Virus record (IMG/VR): IMGVR_UViG_3300026518_000014
Span: 1-51,166 of that record
Source: a virus
DNA: 51,166 nucleotides
Direction: 5' to 3' (one strand)
Shown here in pieces: positions 43,302 through 51,166 of this stretch (its first letter is position 1; each line of letters begins with the position of its first letter). Position numbers and translations under genes: made by a program. The notes under the pieces are model-generated. The model saw only the letters and a list, made by a program, of their open reading frames with translations. It searched no databases and was not told the origin of the DNA.

Positions 43302-43883
43302 ATGAATACAAACTTACCAGGAACAGAAAGATATAATTTTAATAATATTTTAAAAACTTTACACGAAAATAAATTTTTCTGTAAAATACCTAGAATTTAT
43401 ATTTATACAGAAGCTGAAAAAGAATTGTTTGGTATAGGTGTAGATGAAGTAAATAATGAAACAGATAAAACATCTTTAATGGAACTAGTAGATAGTTATA
43501 AAAGTGTCTATGAAATAGCTTATATAGTTTATGAAAACAATGATATTTATATTAAAGACGATGACGATATTTTAAAAATATTAAAAATAGCTACTGAAGC
43601 TTTGGACTTATTAGACCATAGTCCAAATGTAGAATTGGTTAAAAATTATGAAGATTTGAAATTTGCTTTAGAAACCCTTATTGAAAAAATAAAATCTACA
43701 AATGGTGATTATTTAACTACACTATATAACAAAAATGATAAAATTCAACAATACAATAATGATGTATTTGGTACATTCCAAAAAATAAAATCAATGACTG
43801 GTGTAAGACCTGACGTAACGGAATTAAAGAAAACAAAACATAGATCTATAGACGGTATAGATTTTAATAATATATCTTTATAG
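43302..43883 (+). CDS. Unknown protein, 193 aa (baseplate block)
   Basis: Acidic, alpha-rich protein with an N-terminal strand (FFCKIPRIYIYTEAEKELFG) and a helical middle. The C-terminus is basic (ELKKTKHRS). It is followed 8 nt later by the hub-like gene. A role in baseplate assembly is inferred from position. No family is recognised. Confidence 0.72.
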   Translation: MNTNLPGTERYNFNNILKTLHENKFFCKIPRIYIYTEAEKELFGIGVDEVNNETDKTSLMELVDSYKSVYEIAYIVYENNDIYIKDDDDILKILKIATEALDLLDHSPNVELVKNYEDLKFALETLIEKIKSTNGDYLTTLYNKNDKIQQYNNDVFGTFQKIKSMTGVRPDVTELKKTKHRSIDGIDFNNISL

Positions 43884-43891
43884 GATTCATT

Positions 43892-45229
43892 ATGGTTAAT
43901 AAAATAAATTTAGAACAAGAAATAGAAAAAATAACAGATAATAGCGTAGAAGAAATATTTCCTACTATATCTTGTATTATACATAATGAAAAAGATGATA
44001 TTAACATAGATCAATTATTACACGTAGATGTTGTTAGGGATTTCCAGAAAGCACTTACAGATACAATAACATTAGAATTTTTATTACCTCTTGGTACTTA
44101 TGTTAATGAATTACATAAGCATAAAAATAAACTAGAAGCAAGCTTATGTTTTAAGAAAAATTTTAAACAGAGCTGTAGAAGATATAAAGCTATAATACTA
44201 AATGCGGATAAAGCAGCTGTTAGTAGTAAAATGCAAAGTGTAGGTACAGATGAGTTAAATAAAACCAATTTCGTAAATACTCAAATACAATTAATACCTA
44301 TAGAACTTATTACATTAAAAAAATTAAAACATGAGGGGATATATAGAAACGTTACTCCATTAGAAGTAGTAAAATACTCTATACTTTATGAACTATCTAA
44401 ATTAAAATTATATGGTACTCCATTTAAACTAAATTTAAATATTTACAAACCAGAATACCATAATAAATATGAAAACATAATAATACCTACTGGAACAAAA
44501 ATAGGTAAAATACCTAATTTCATACAACATAAATATGGGTATTATAACTTTGATAGTAATTTATATATACAGTTAGATAATAATATTAAGAAAAATATGT
44601 TTATATGGTTATACCCTACTATAGATTTTGATAGAGTAAAAAAAGACCAGAACATAGGTATGTTATATAATACTGTTAAAAAAGGTACTAATAGTAATGA
44701 AAAATCTTATTGGTTAAACAATCACCAATTAAAATTAGTAACTGATGATGTAAAAATAACAGGAGATAATAATAATGAACTACTTAATAAAGGAAAAGGT
44801 ATCTCTTTCCAATCGGTGACTAAAAATTTAAAAGATATAAATTATGACTTTAAAAACGATAAAGACGATTATAGTGTGGATGAAAATGTATTAACCACTA
44901 TAGATGATGATGGTATGGATGATACTACATATGTTGGTTTAACAGATAATACTAATCTACTTACAAGTGCTATAAATAATAATAGAGTAGCGTATATACA
45001 AACTGTTATTTATAACTTTACAGGCTTATGGGAAAAAGAACCATTAGACCAATTAATATATCCTGGAATGCCTTTCTATTACATCTATAACTCTACAATA
45101 GATGGGATAAACAAAATAATGAAATTACCAGGTACTATTTTACAACAACATATAAATTACAATATTAAACAAAAAACAATGTCGTCAGCATTATTGCTAG
45201 GTGTTAAAAAACCAAACATAAAGGATTAA
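43892..45229 (+). CDS. Baseplate-hub-like protein, 445 aa
   Basis: The layout recalls gp27/late-control-D-type hub proteins: a strand-rich first domain with FQKALTDTITLEFLLP, then TPLEVVKYSILYEL, a segment with IPTGTKIGKIPNFIQHKYGYYN and IWLYPTIDFDRV, an acidic loop around 310-345, and a final YPGMPFYYIYN...GTILQQHINYN. These are pattern-level similarities, not verified homology. The TAA stop is 1 nt before the next start. Confidence 0.55.
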   Translation: MVNKINLEQEIEKITDNSVEEIFPTISCIIHNEKDDINIDQLLHVDVVRDFQKALTDTITLEFLLPLGTYVNELHKHKNKLEASLCFKKNFKQSCRRYKAIILNADKAAVSSKMQSVGTDELNKTNFVNTQIQLIPIELITLKKLKHEGIYRNVTPLEVVKYSILYELSKLKLYGTPFKLNLNIYKPEYHNKYENIIIPTGTKIGKIPNFIQHKYGYYNFDSNLYIQLDNNIKKNMFIWLYPTIDFDRVKKDQNIGMLYNTVKKGTNSNEKSYWLNNHQLKLVTDDVKITGDNNNELLNKGKGISFQSVTKNLKDINYDFKNDKDDYSVDENVLTTIDDDGMDDTTYVGLTDNTNLLTSAINNNRVAYIQTVIYNFTGLWEKEPLDQLIYPGMPFYYIYNSTIDGINKIMKLPGTILQQHINYNIKQKTMSSALLLGVKKPNIKD

Positions 45230-45230
45230 T

Positions 45231-45587
45231 ATGGAAGAAATAAAAAACTCAGCAAAGGTGATAGAAAACAATGGATTTTATGAATTATCGTTAGATAATA
45301 ATTTAATAAAAGAGAAAATAACATCTCTTTTAAAAAGTATAAAGCTTAATGATGATATAGAGTATATCTTACCTATAGAAGACGAATTAACTAATGATTT
45401 AATTATTAGGATAATCAGTGAGATATTTATAAGTAAAATAAATATGACCGATAATGAGCCTTATATAGTTATTTTTAATATAGATGGTATAAAATACAAA
45501 ATTTCAATAACTAAATTAAACATTAAAAATGAAATTAAATATTTATATGGTACAGTGATGAAAATGCATGTAGACTATGACGATTAA
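45231..45587 (+). CDS. Unknown protein, 118 aa (baseplate block)
   Basis: Small acidic protein with a helical N-terminus and strands near the end (PYIVIFNIDGIKYKISI). It starts 1 nt after the hub-like gene (AAGGAT upstream) and overlaps the convergent gene by 4 nt. Its last five residues, VDYDD, are identical to those of that convergent gene because both lie in the same palindrome. Confidence 0.76.
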   Translation: MEEIKNSAKVIENNGFYELSLDNNLIKEKITSLLKSIKLNDDIEYILPIEDELTNDLIIRIISEIFISKINMTDNEPYIVIFNIDGIKYKISITKLNIKNEIKYLYGTVMKMHVDYDD

Positions 45588-45603
45588 TCGTCATAGTCTA
45601 CAT
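45568..45603. repeat. 16-bp perfect inverted repeat shared by two gene ends
   Basis: The stems are 45568-45583 and 45588-45603 with a TTAA loop that supplies both stop codons. No flanking T-run is present on either strand, so it is not a textbook intrinsic terminator. Confidence 0.75.
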
Positions 45604-46381
45604 CACCATAATCAAAATCATTTTCTTCTAAATATATATCATTACTATCATTATTTAATTGGTGTTTTGTTTCAATACCAGAACATCCTAATTCATCCAG
45701 TTTATCTATAATATTACTTTTTTCTTTATTTAATTCTATTATTCTATTTTCTATTTCAGTAGAGTCATCATCTGGGTCCATATTATATAAATCATCGTTT
45801 AATTTTTGTATTTCATTTTTAATATTATCTAATACACTATTATAAAAATTACATTTATATCCTAAATAGTAATCATTATATCTTTTTCTTAATAATATAT
45901 ATAAGTCATAAAACTCTCTTAAAGAATTTTTATCGGCTTGCACCATACTACTTAAAATATCCATAGTTTTATTTAAGTCAGCTTCTGCTTTTTCAGGCGC
46001 TCTTTCTTGTTCCATATCAAATTCTTTTAAAATAGTTATATATGAAACATCAGATATAGGAGTATTTACATTATCATAATCAGTTAAATATTTAGGAACC
46101 CTAAATAAAATATCACCACTTTCATTTATAACATAAAAATCAGTTAATAGATCTCCTACTAAATTAACCCAATTGTTAATAAATGCTGTATTGTTTTCTT
46201 CTTGTTTTTCTACTAGATTTAACATATATGGTAGCATATATTTTATAAAATCGTCTTCATATACTTTAGGATAATCATCCACTGTACCTTCTGCTAATAC
46301 TTTAATATCATCGCCTATGTACGCTAATTCTTCCTCTAATTTCTTCATCACCATTTCATTAATTTTTTCTTGTTGGTTCAT
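45584..46381 (-). CDS. Unknown acidic protein, 265 aa
   Basis: Very acidic, mainly helical, with a coiled-coil-like stretch at about 185-235 (KNEIQKLNDDLYN, RIIELNKEKSNIIDKLDEL) and an Asp-rich end (FDYGDVDYDD). It is the second gene of a two-gene minus-strand operon with the 137-aa gene. The AAAGGAT site precedes the ATG. No family is recognised. It may be a tail chaperone or structural protein given its location. Confidence 0.76.
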   Translation of the reverse strand: MNQQEKINEMVMKKLEEELAYIGDDIKVLAEGTVDDYPKVYEDDFIKYMLPYMLNLVEKQEENNTAFINNWVNLVGDLLTDFYVINESGDILFRVPKYLTDYDNVNTPISDVSYITILKEFDMEQERAPEKAEADLNKTMDILSSMVQADKNSLREFYDLYILLRKRYNDYYLGYKCNFYNSVLDNIKNEIQKLNDDLYNMDPDDDSTEIENRIIELNKEKSNIIDKLDELGCSGIETKHQLNNDSNDIYLEENDFDYGDVDYDD

Positions 46382-46392
46382 TTTACATCCTT

Positions 46393-46806
46393 TTATCTAT
46401 AAATCATATCTAATAAATTTGTTATTCTTACACCATCTACGGCTACATTCTCATCTACGGTACTTACTACACCATCTTCAGTCTCAGTAGTTACCTTTAT
46501 ATTTATCACTAAATCACTTGTATTCTTATTATTATCTTTAGAATGTATATCTACTTCTACTGTTACATTATCGAAATATTTTTTATACAAAGTAATTAGG
46601 CTATCGTATATCGATGAACGTAATTTACCAGTATCAGTAGCATAACTATTTAAATAATATTTTAACGAAGTTATTTTACCATAAAAAGTAACCGATTGAG
46701 AATATTCTGAAGTAATGAAATAAAGAAATAACTTTTCGGTAATAATACTTGGATCATCAGTTATTCCGAATATAGAGGTTGTAGGTAATACTACTTTTTT
46801 ACCCAT
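46393..46806 (-). CDS. Unknown protein, 137 aa
   Basis: A short N-terminal strand region leads into KITSLKYYLNSYATDTGKLRSSIYDSLITLYKKYF and an alternating strand end (TVEVDI, DLVINIKVTTETEDGVVS). The helix-then-sheet layout and size would fit a small baseplate wedge protein such as the gp25 type, but the conserved gp25 motifs are not seen. AAGGAT precedes the start, and it is divergent from the phosphoesterase gene. Confidence 0.72.
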   Translation of the reverse strand: MGKKVVLPTTSIFGITDDPSIITEKLFLYFITSEYSQSVTFYGKITSLKYYLNSYATDTGKLRSSIYDSLITLYKKYFDNVTVEVDIHSKDNNKNTSDLVINIKVTTETEDGVVSTVDENVAVDGVRITNLLDMIYR

Positions 46807-46848
46807 ATTACATCCTTCACTTAAAATTAATTCATATAAGGAAAAAAT

Positions 46849-47943
46849 ATGATAAAATACTTTTTATTATCAGATATACATTGCGGTCACAATAGAACAC
46901 CTGCATCATTTATTATATCCAATCTTGATAATTTATTTAAAAAAAATGAAAAGAAACTTAAACAAGTAGATATAATATTCATATCTGGAGATGTGTTTGA
47001 TAGATTATTACAAGTTAATAGTCCTGACAGTATATTAACATATGATTGGTTAACTAGATTAATAAAATTCTGTTCGGATAATAATATTAAATTAAGAATT
47101 TTAGAAGGTACTCCTAGCCACGATTGGAAACAAGTAAAATTATTATATAGCATTATTAATAAATTTGATATAGATGTAGATTTTGCATATTACGATAATA
47201 TAGAAATCGAATATATTAAAATAAGAGAATATGAACTATCTGTTCTATATATACCTGATGAGATTTATGATAATGCTGAAAAGATATGGGAAGCAGTACA
47301 AGAAAAACTAAAAGAATATAATCTAGAAAAAATTGATTTAATAATTATGCATGGTGCTTTTAAATATCAATTACCTATAAAGAATTTAGATTTTTTACAC
47401 GATGAAGAAAGATATATTAATATAACTGAATATCTTATTAATATAGGACACGTGCATAATACTAGTCAATTTGATAAAATATTATGTCCTGGTAGTTTTG
47501 ACAGGTTAACATTCGCAGACGAATATGATAAAAAAGGCGGTTGGTTAGTTACGCTTTATGAAAATGGTAAAGTTAAAAAAGAATTTATAGAAAATACTAC
47601 AGGTATGATATTTAAAACTATAGATTTAACTAATACTGATAAACATATAGATAAATTATTAAAAACTATACCTAACTATTCTAATATAAGATTATTAGTT
47701 AATAAAGATGACTCTGTTAAAAACTTACTAAAAGAATTACAATTTAAATTTCCTAATCACAGATTTGTTATAAAAGATAAAAATAAAAATGATGAGAAAG
47801 AAATAAAACTAAATAAAGAAAATAAAAAAGAACTATTTAAATTTAAAATAAATAAAGATAACATTAAAGAACTTATTTTAAAAGAAATCAAATCTCCTAA
47901 TAATTTATTATTAGAAGAAATAGATTTATTAATTTCTAATTAA
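46849..47943 (+). CDS. Mre11/SbcD-like metallophosphoesterase
   Basis: Calcineurin-like metal motifs are in order: DIHCGH (D9, H11), GDVFDR (D48), SHDW (H91, D92), IMHGAF (H168) and GHVHN (H201, H203). The usual GNHD is replaced by GTPSHD, as in some phage gp47/SbcD relatives. Mre11-type enzymes process DNA ends in recombination with an SMC-like ATPase partner; no such partner is in this window. The C-terminal 120 residues are Lys/Asn-rich. It lies in a run with a candidate SSB, consistent with DNA repair. Confidence 0.85.
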   Translation: MIKYFLLSDIHCGHNRTPASFIISNLDNLFKKNEKKLKQVDIIFISGDVFDRLLQVNSPDSILTYDWLTRLIKFCSDNNIKLRILEGTPSHDWKQVKLLYSIINKFDIDVDFAYYDNIEIEYIKIREYELSVLYIPDEIYDNAEKIWEAVQEKLKEYNLEKIDLIIMHGAFKYQLPIKNLDFLHDEERYINITEYLINIGHVHNTSQFDKILCPGSFDRLTFADEYDKKGGWLVTLYENGKVKKEFIENTTGMIFKTIDLTNTDKHIDKLLKTIPNYSNIRLLVNKDDSVKNLLKELQFKFPNHRFVIKDKNKNDEKEIKLNKENKKELFKFKINKDNIKELILKEIKSPNNLLLEEIDLLISN

Positions 47944-47978
47944 TAATGATACTGTATTACTAAAGAAAAGGAGACCAA

Positions 47979-48821
47979 ATGAAATTAACATTATTTAAAG
48001 GTGAAGAACTACCTATAAATTATCCGACTGAAAAAATAGTTATTTCTTCTATAGAAAAAAAGAAAAAAGACGATTATGATTTTATCATAATTAATTTTGC
48101 AACTATAGTAAGGAATTTCATAACAGCTTTAGATTTTGAATCTAGTTCTGTGACTAATAAGAGTAAAGAAAAATTCAAAATACTTAAAGGAGGAGAATTT
48201 TTAGCTACTTATAGAAAGGAATTTAAAAGGGATTTAGAATTGATAAACACAATCCTTAATGATAATAAAATTAAACCTATTTATTATCTTAAAGATTATA
48301 AAAAATTAGCAAAGTGTAACCCTAATTATTTAACTGAAGAAACAATGTCACCAGGAAAAGCTTTAACTGAAAAATATATTAAAAGTTTTAGCTCTATAAT
48401 AGATGATGACACTATTAAAATAGAAGAAGACTTTAGAAATGAAGTTGGAGAAGAATATCTTCTAGTCACTCATAATGCGGTTGATTTAGTTAGTTACCAA
48501 TACCAGAAAAATGTAAACCTTGTAGAAAGTTTTACAGGTGAAATAAAACCATTTAACAAGTGGTATACTAAATATGCTAAAATGGGAAATAACGATATGT
48601 CGATATTACCATTTAATGGATTTTTATTATCTATATTTGGGTGTGGTAATTATATAAAACCAGGTAAAATTAAATTAAGGAGAAATATATATGAGATAGG
48701 AAAGAATGAAAGATGGAACAGTAACACAACATTGGCTAGAGTAAAAAATGGTTTAGAAATTAGAGACCGTATGGTTTATAATATTCTAAAAGATTTAGAA
48801 AAATGCTATAAAAAAATTTAA
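47979..48821 (+). CDS. Unknown protein, 280 aa
   Basis: Alpha/beta, with a middle segment YLLVTHNAVDLVSYQYQ and a later FTGEIKPFNKWYTKY and DMSILPFNGFLLSIFG that look conserved in jumbo-phage hypothetical proteins from memory. No catalytic motif is identified. It sits between the phosphoesterase and the candidate SSB, so a link to DNA metabolism is possible. AAAGGAG precedes the start. Confidence 0.78.
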   Translation: MKLTLFKGEELPINYPTEKIVISSIEKKKKDDYDFIIINFATIVRNFITALDFESSSVTNKSKEKFKILKGGEFLATYRKEFKRDLELINTILNDNKIKPIYYLKDYKKLAKCNPNYLTEETMSPGKALTEKYIKSFSSIIDDDTIKIEEDFRNEVGEEYLLVTHNAVDLVSYQYQKNVNLVESFTGEIKPFNKWYTKYAKMGNNDMSILPFNGFLLSIFGCGNYIKPGKIKLRRNIYEIGKNERWNSNTTLARVKNGLEIRDRMVYNILKDLEKCYKKI

Positions 48822-48842
48822 ACAAATTAAAGGAGATACAAA

Positions 48843-49502
48843 ATGGCAATAAACACAATCAAACCGAGCATATATTTAAAGATAGCAAGATTAACATTAA
48901 CAGGTAAGTCTGGAGATAAAGACTATGTATTAACTTGGAGTTATAAAAATAGATATTTTAATGTAGCTGTAACTGATACTGAAAATGGTAAAAACATACA
49001 AAATATCAGAGTAAGTATGAATGAAGCAATTCTTAGAACATTAGTTAGTTTTATGAAAAATGTAAAAAATAGTAAAGACGAAACTAATTACACGCTAACT
49101 AGTAAGAGCATTAACTTTGATGATAAAGAAAGCAATAGTTTATTAGTTAAAGGTAAATTAATAGTTGGTAAGAAAAAAATAGGAGATGATTTTATTAACT
49201 ATGTAGCTTTAACAGATGCAGAAGAAAAAATCAAATTCTCATTTCCTCTTATACCTAGTAAATATTATGTATTTAGTAAAGACGGTAAAGAAATAAATAA
49301 GACTACAGAACTATCTAATATCTATTTAAATAGCTATATAAACATAATAGAAGATCTTATTATTGAGTTACCTAAGTATACTGAAAAAGATATTTTCGAT
49401 ACTGAGGACAATAACAACAATAATAAATTTAAAAAGAATTTTAAAAAGAAAAATGAACAATCGCAAAAGAATAATAAAGATTTTGATGATGAAATATTTT
49501 AA
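48843..49502 (+). CDS. Candidate single-stranded DNA-binding protein, 219 aa
   Basis: The N-terminal 165 residues are beta-rich (YLKIARLTLTGKSG, KDYVLTWSYKNRYFNVAVTD, LLVKGKLIVGKKKIG). A disordered Asn/Lys-rich linker (about 188-212) follows, then an acidic tip ending DFDDEIF. This core, linker and acidic aromatic-ended tail layout is that of bacterial and phage SSBs, whose tip recruits repair proteins. The core itself does not show a definite OB-fold motif. Neighbouring repair-type genes support the idea. Assignment is inference. Confidence 0.5.
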   Translation: MAINTIKPSIYLKIARLTLTGKSGDKDYVLTWSYKNRYFNVAVTDTENGKNIQNIRVSMNEAILRTLVSFMKNVKNSKDETNYTLTSKSINFDDKESNSLLVKGKLIVGKKKIGDDFINYVALTDAEEKIKFSFPLIPSKYYVFSKDGKEINKTTELSNIYLNSYINIIEDLIIELPKYTEKDIFDTEDNNNNNKFKKNFKKKNEQSQKNNKDFDDEIF

Positions 49503-49537
49503 AATAGTGCAGACTTTTCTGTACTATTTTTTTTTCA
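49501..49537 (+). terminator. Intrinsic terminator
   Basis: A 13-bp stem with one G-U pair (49501-49513 with 49518-49530) and a CTTT loop, followed by T. Confidence 0.85.
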
Positions 49538-49541
49538 CTTA

Positions 49542-49560
49542 TATATAGCTAACGTGAAAT
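49542..49560 (+). promoter_or_regulatory. Phage promoter motif
   Basis: TATATAGCTAACGTGAAAT, 18 nt before the ATG at 49579. Confidence 0.55.
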
Positions 49561-49578
49561 CAAAGATAAGGAGAAATA

Positions 49579-50142
49579 ATGAACGCGGATTTTAACGTAA
49601 AGAAAACATTTGAAATTAGATTATGGGCAGAGTGGATTTTTACATTTGGATGGGGATTAACAACTCCTATATTTAAGCATAGTTTAAATACTATACCTGT
49701 AGAAATATTAGCATTAGCTGGTATATGGGTATTAATGAGTAGTTTATCGCAAAAACCATTAAGAGAAAAAGTTTCTCTTAAACAGTTATTATGGATATTG
49801 ATTTATACTGATCTAATATATATTACAGGATTAGTTGTATTTATTTCGGTACATAATTTAACATATTTACTAATGTTTGAAATAATATTTGAAGGGCCTT
49901 ATATGGCTATATTATTAGCTTCTACAAGTAAGTTAAATATAGAATATTATAATTTATTCTCTAAAGAAGAAAGAGAGAAAAAAGATGCTTATTTAAAAGA
50001 TATAAGTATTAAAGTAAAAATATTAGCCTTTATAGCCGGAGGTATTTTAGGTTATATAACAGATAGCATCTTTATAGCATTTAGTATAAAAATATGTGTT
50101 ATAATATTAGGCGTATTAATAGAACTGAGAGCTCTTAAATAG
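49579..50142 (+). CDS. Multi-pass membrane protein, 187 aa
   Basis: Hydrophobic segments lie at about 40-57, 70-91, 94-115, 147-161 and 165-184, with a possible sixth at 17-33. A charged loop (KEEREKKDAYLKD) divides the protein in two. No transporter or holin family is recognised. It is a single-gene unit with its own promoter and terminator, so it is independently regulated. A role in host-membrane alteration or exclusion is possible. Confidence 0.78.
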   Translation: MNADFNVKKTFEIRLWAEWIFTFGWGLTTPIFKHSLNTIPVEILALAGIWVLMSSLSQKPLREKVSLKQLLWILIYTDLIYITGLVVFISVHNLTYLLMFEIIFEGPYMAILLASTSKLNIEYYNLFSKEEREKKDAYLKDISIKVKILAFIAGGILGYITDSIFIAFSIKICVIILGVLIELRALK

Positions 50143-50168
50143 AGCCTCAGTATCTAATATTTTTTTTC
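50125..50168 (+). terminator. Intrinsic terminator
   Basis: CTGAG-A-GCTCT pairs with AGAGC-CTCAG (50125-50135 with 50141-50150, one bulge). A T-run follows. Confidence 0.8.
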
Positions 50169-50184
50169 TAATATTTATTACATA

Positions 50185-50203
50185 TAAATAACTAAAATGC
50201 AAA
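50185..50203 (+). promoter_or_regulatory. Phage promoter motif
   Basis: TAAATAACTAAAATGCAAA, 22 nt before the ATG at 50226. Confidence 0.6.
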
Positions 50204-50225
50204 AATAATCAAAAAAGGAGAAGTA

Positions 50226-51166
50226 ATGTTTTACAGAGTAGAAATGCAAGTAAAAGATACAAAAGTGTTCATAGAACACAAAGGACAAAGTTTAGATTTT
50301 AACATAGAAGAACTTATTAATAGAAGAATAAAAGATTCTATAGATAAAGATATGTTTAAAGTATTAAACTTATTCGTAAACTGGAAAGGTGAAGCATTTA
50401 AAGATGAATTATTTAAAAGATATGTTCAAAGTTGGAATGATATAATGGATACTATTATGTCTGATGTAATTGAACTACCTTATCAAATAACAGATAGAAT
50501 ATTAGATATGTTTGACTATAACGAAATGGTGGAATTCCTAAAAACTCATAATCTTATTAGAATACCACAAACTTTAATGGATAGTTTTAATAAAGAAATT
50601 GAAGAGAATAAAGAAGGAAGTAGAGTACAAACATATTTAAAATCTGATTATTTAGATTTAGCAGCTCTTTTAACTATATTAAAAGCAACAGTTCCTATTT
50701 TAGGAACATATGCAGAAATTAATAAACAATCTATAGCTAAGGATTATAAGGATTATATTTTAATAATGTTTATAGTAAAGCATCCTATTAGCGATACTGA
50801 AGCGTTTCAGAAAATGGTAGGGTATATTAATAAACTTATTAATAATATCAAAAGTAATGAAGAAGAGTTACAGATGAGATTAATTAAAAAAGGTATAGAT
50901 GAAGAAAATTTAGCTTATAATATCTTAGGCGGAGTTTTAATAGAAAAAATGCTACTTAGTGATGAAACTAAAGACACAGATGCTAAAAATCTTATTACTA
51001 AATTTTATAGCTATGCTTCTGGTAGGCTTAATATCAAAAATAATCCTGTTGGAGATATTAAAATCAAAAGTAAATTTAAAATTAATCCAGATGGAGATGA
51101 TACTGAAAGTGTTATAGAAAGTTACAGAATACCAACTGATATAACGCCAGGATTTATGGAAGAATT
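50226..51166 (+). CDS. Unknown, probably virion protein (partial, 3' end missing)
   Basis: It starts with AAAGGAG then ATG 50226 and stays open to the window end, giving at least 313 residues. It begins MFYRVEMQVKDTKVFIEHKG and is helical and acidic in the middle. A beta-like segment near the end (GDIKIKSKFKINPDGDD) is seen. No catalytic motif is found; the layout resembles jumbo-phage virion proteins. It is immediately downstream of a promoter motif. Confidence 0.72.
   Translation, partial: MFYRVEMQVKDTKVFIEHKGQSLDFNIEELINRRIKDSIDKDMFKVLNLFVNWKGEAFKDELFKRYVQSWNDIMDTIMSDVIELPYQITDRILDMFDYNEMVEFLKTHNLIRIPQTLMDSFNKEIEENKEGSRVQTYLKSDYLDLAALLTILKATVPILGTYAEINKQSIAKDYKDYILIMFIVKHPISDTEAFQKMVGYINKLINNIKSNEEELQMRLIKKGIDEENLAYNILGGVLIEKMLLSDETKDTDAKNLITKFYSYASGRLNIKNNPVGDIKIKSKFKINPDGDDTESVIESYRIPTDITPGFMEE

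Noticed and set aside
49363-49548. 61-residue basic frame overlapping the SSB-like gene end
   Set aside because: It is a shadow of the Asn/Lys-rich linker with no proper RBS.
1-51166. Alternative genetic code (stop reassignment)
   Set aside because: TAA, TAG and TGA all end genes at sensible positions, for example TAG at 3832, TGA at 15429 and TGA at 43230.
1-51166. CRISPR arrays, insertion sequences or tRNA genes
   Set aside because: No spaced direct repeats, transposase or cloverleaf-forming sequence was seen by reading; a tRNAscan-SE run would be needed for certainty.

Overview
The window is one very AT-rich, gene-dense stretch of what looks like a large (jumbo) tailed phage genome. The packaging ATPase/nuclease is the long type seen in jumbo myoviruses. 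Around it lie replication and repair genes, a tubulin-like GTPase, an anti-defence gene and a long series of virion-type proteins. No ribosomal, transposon or bacterial metabolic genes are seen. Genes are tightly packed, nearly all with an AAGGAG-type ribosome-binding site. TAA, TAG and TGA all act as stops, so the code is the standard one. I see no tRNA genes. The host cannot be named from this sequence; composition and the strong Shine-Dalgarno sites fit a low-GC bacterium. The resemblance to T4-like or RaK2-like jumbo phages is from memory of family patterns, not from a search.

Layout. 1-7.1 kb: the end of one gene, an SNF2-type helicase (-), a Tad2-like anti-Thoeris protein, three unknown genes and terminase large subunit (-). 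7.1-12.6 kb: a small anchored membrane protein, a degenerate HAD-like protein with a repetitive tail, an AAA+ ATPase, a tiny basic protein and unknowns. 12.7-18.1 kb: RecJ-like DHH nuclease, a kinase-relic-like protein, a tubulin/FtsZ-like GTPase and a membrane HEIGH metalloprotease. 18.2-21.9 kb: seven tightly packed orphan genes. 21.96-22.14 kb: a promoter followed by a compact structured element (pseudoknot, GAAA hairpin, terminator) that also holds a 38-codon frame. 22.2-27.5 kb: a family-B DNA-polymerase-like protein without visible motif A or exonuclease, a second HEIGH metalloprotease and small genes. 27.5-46.8 kb: mainly virion-type genes, including a 953-residue protein, three tandem capsid-internal-type proteins and a baseplate-like block. 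46.8-51.2 kb: a Mre11/SbcD-like phosphoesterase, a candidate SSB, a membrane protein and a gene cut by the window end.

Regulation. A motif near TATATWNCTAANRTGNAAA recurs about ten times, 14-90 nt upstream of start codons, and is probably a phage promoter class. A looser TTGATAAAA-like motif precedes several genes that lack it. Gene ends carry strong inverted repeats. All seven convergent gene pairs share one near-perfect palindrome, and in two pairs the palindrome makes both proteins end in the same residues.

Most worth a second look are the structured element at 21,991-22,139, the polymerase-like fusion at 22,196-24,799, the tubulin-like gene, the Tad2 fusion, the paired membrane metalloproteases and the shared palindromic gene ends.
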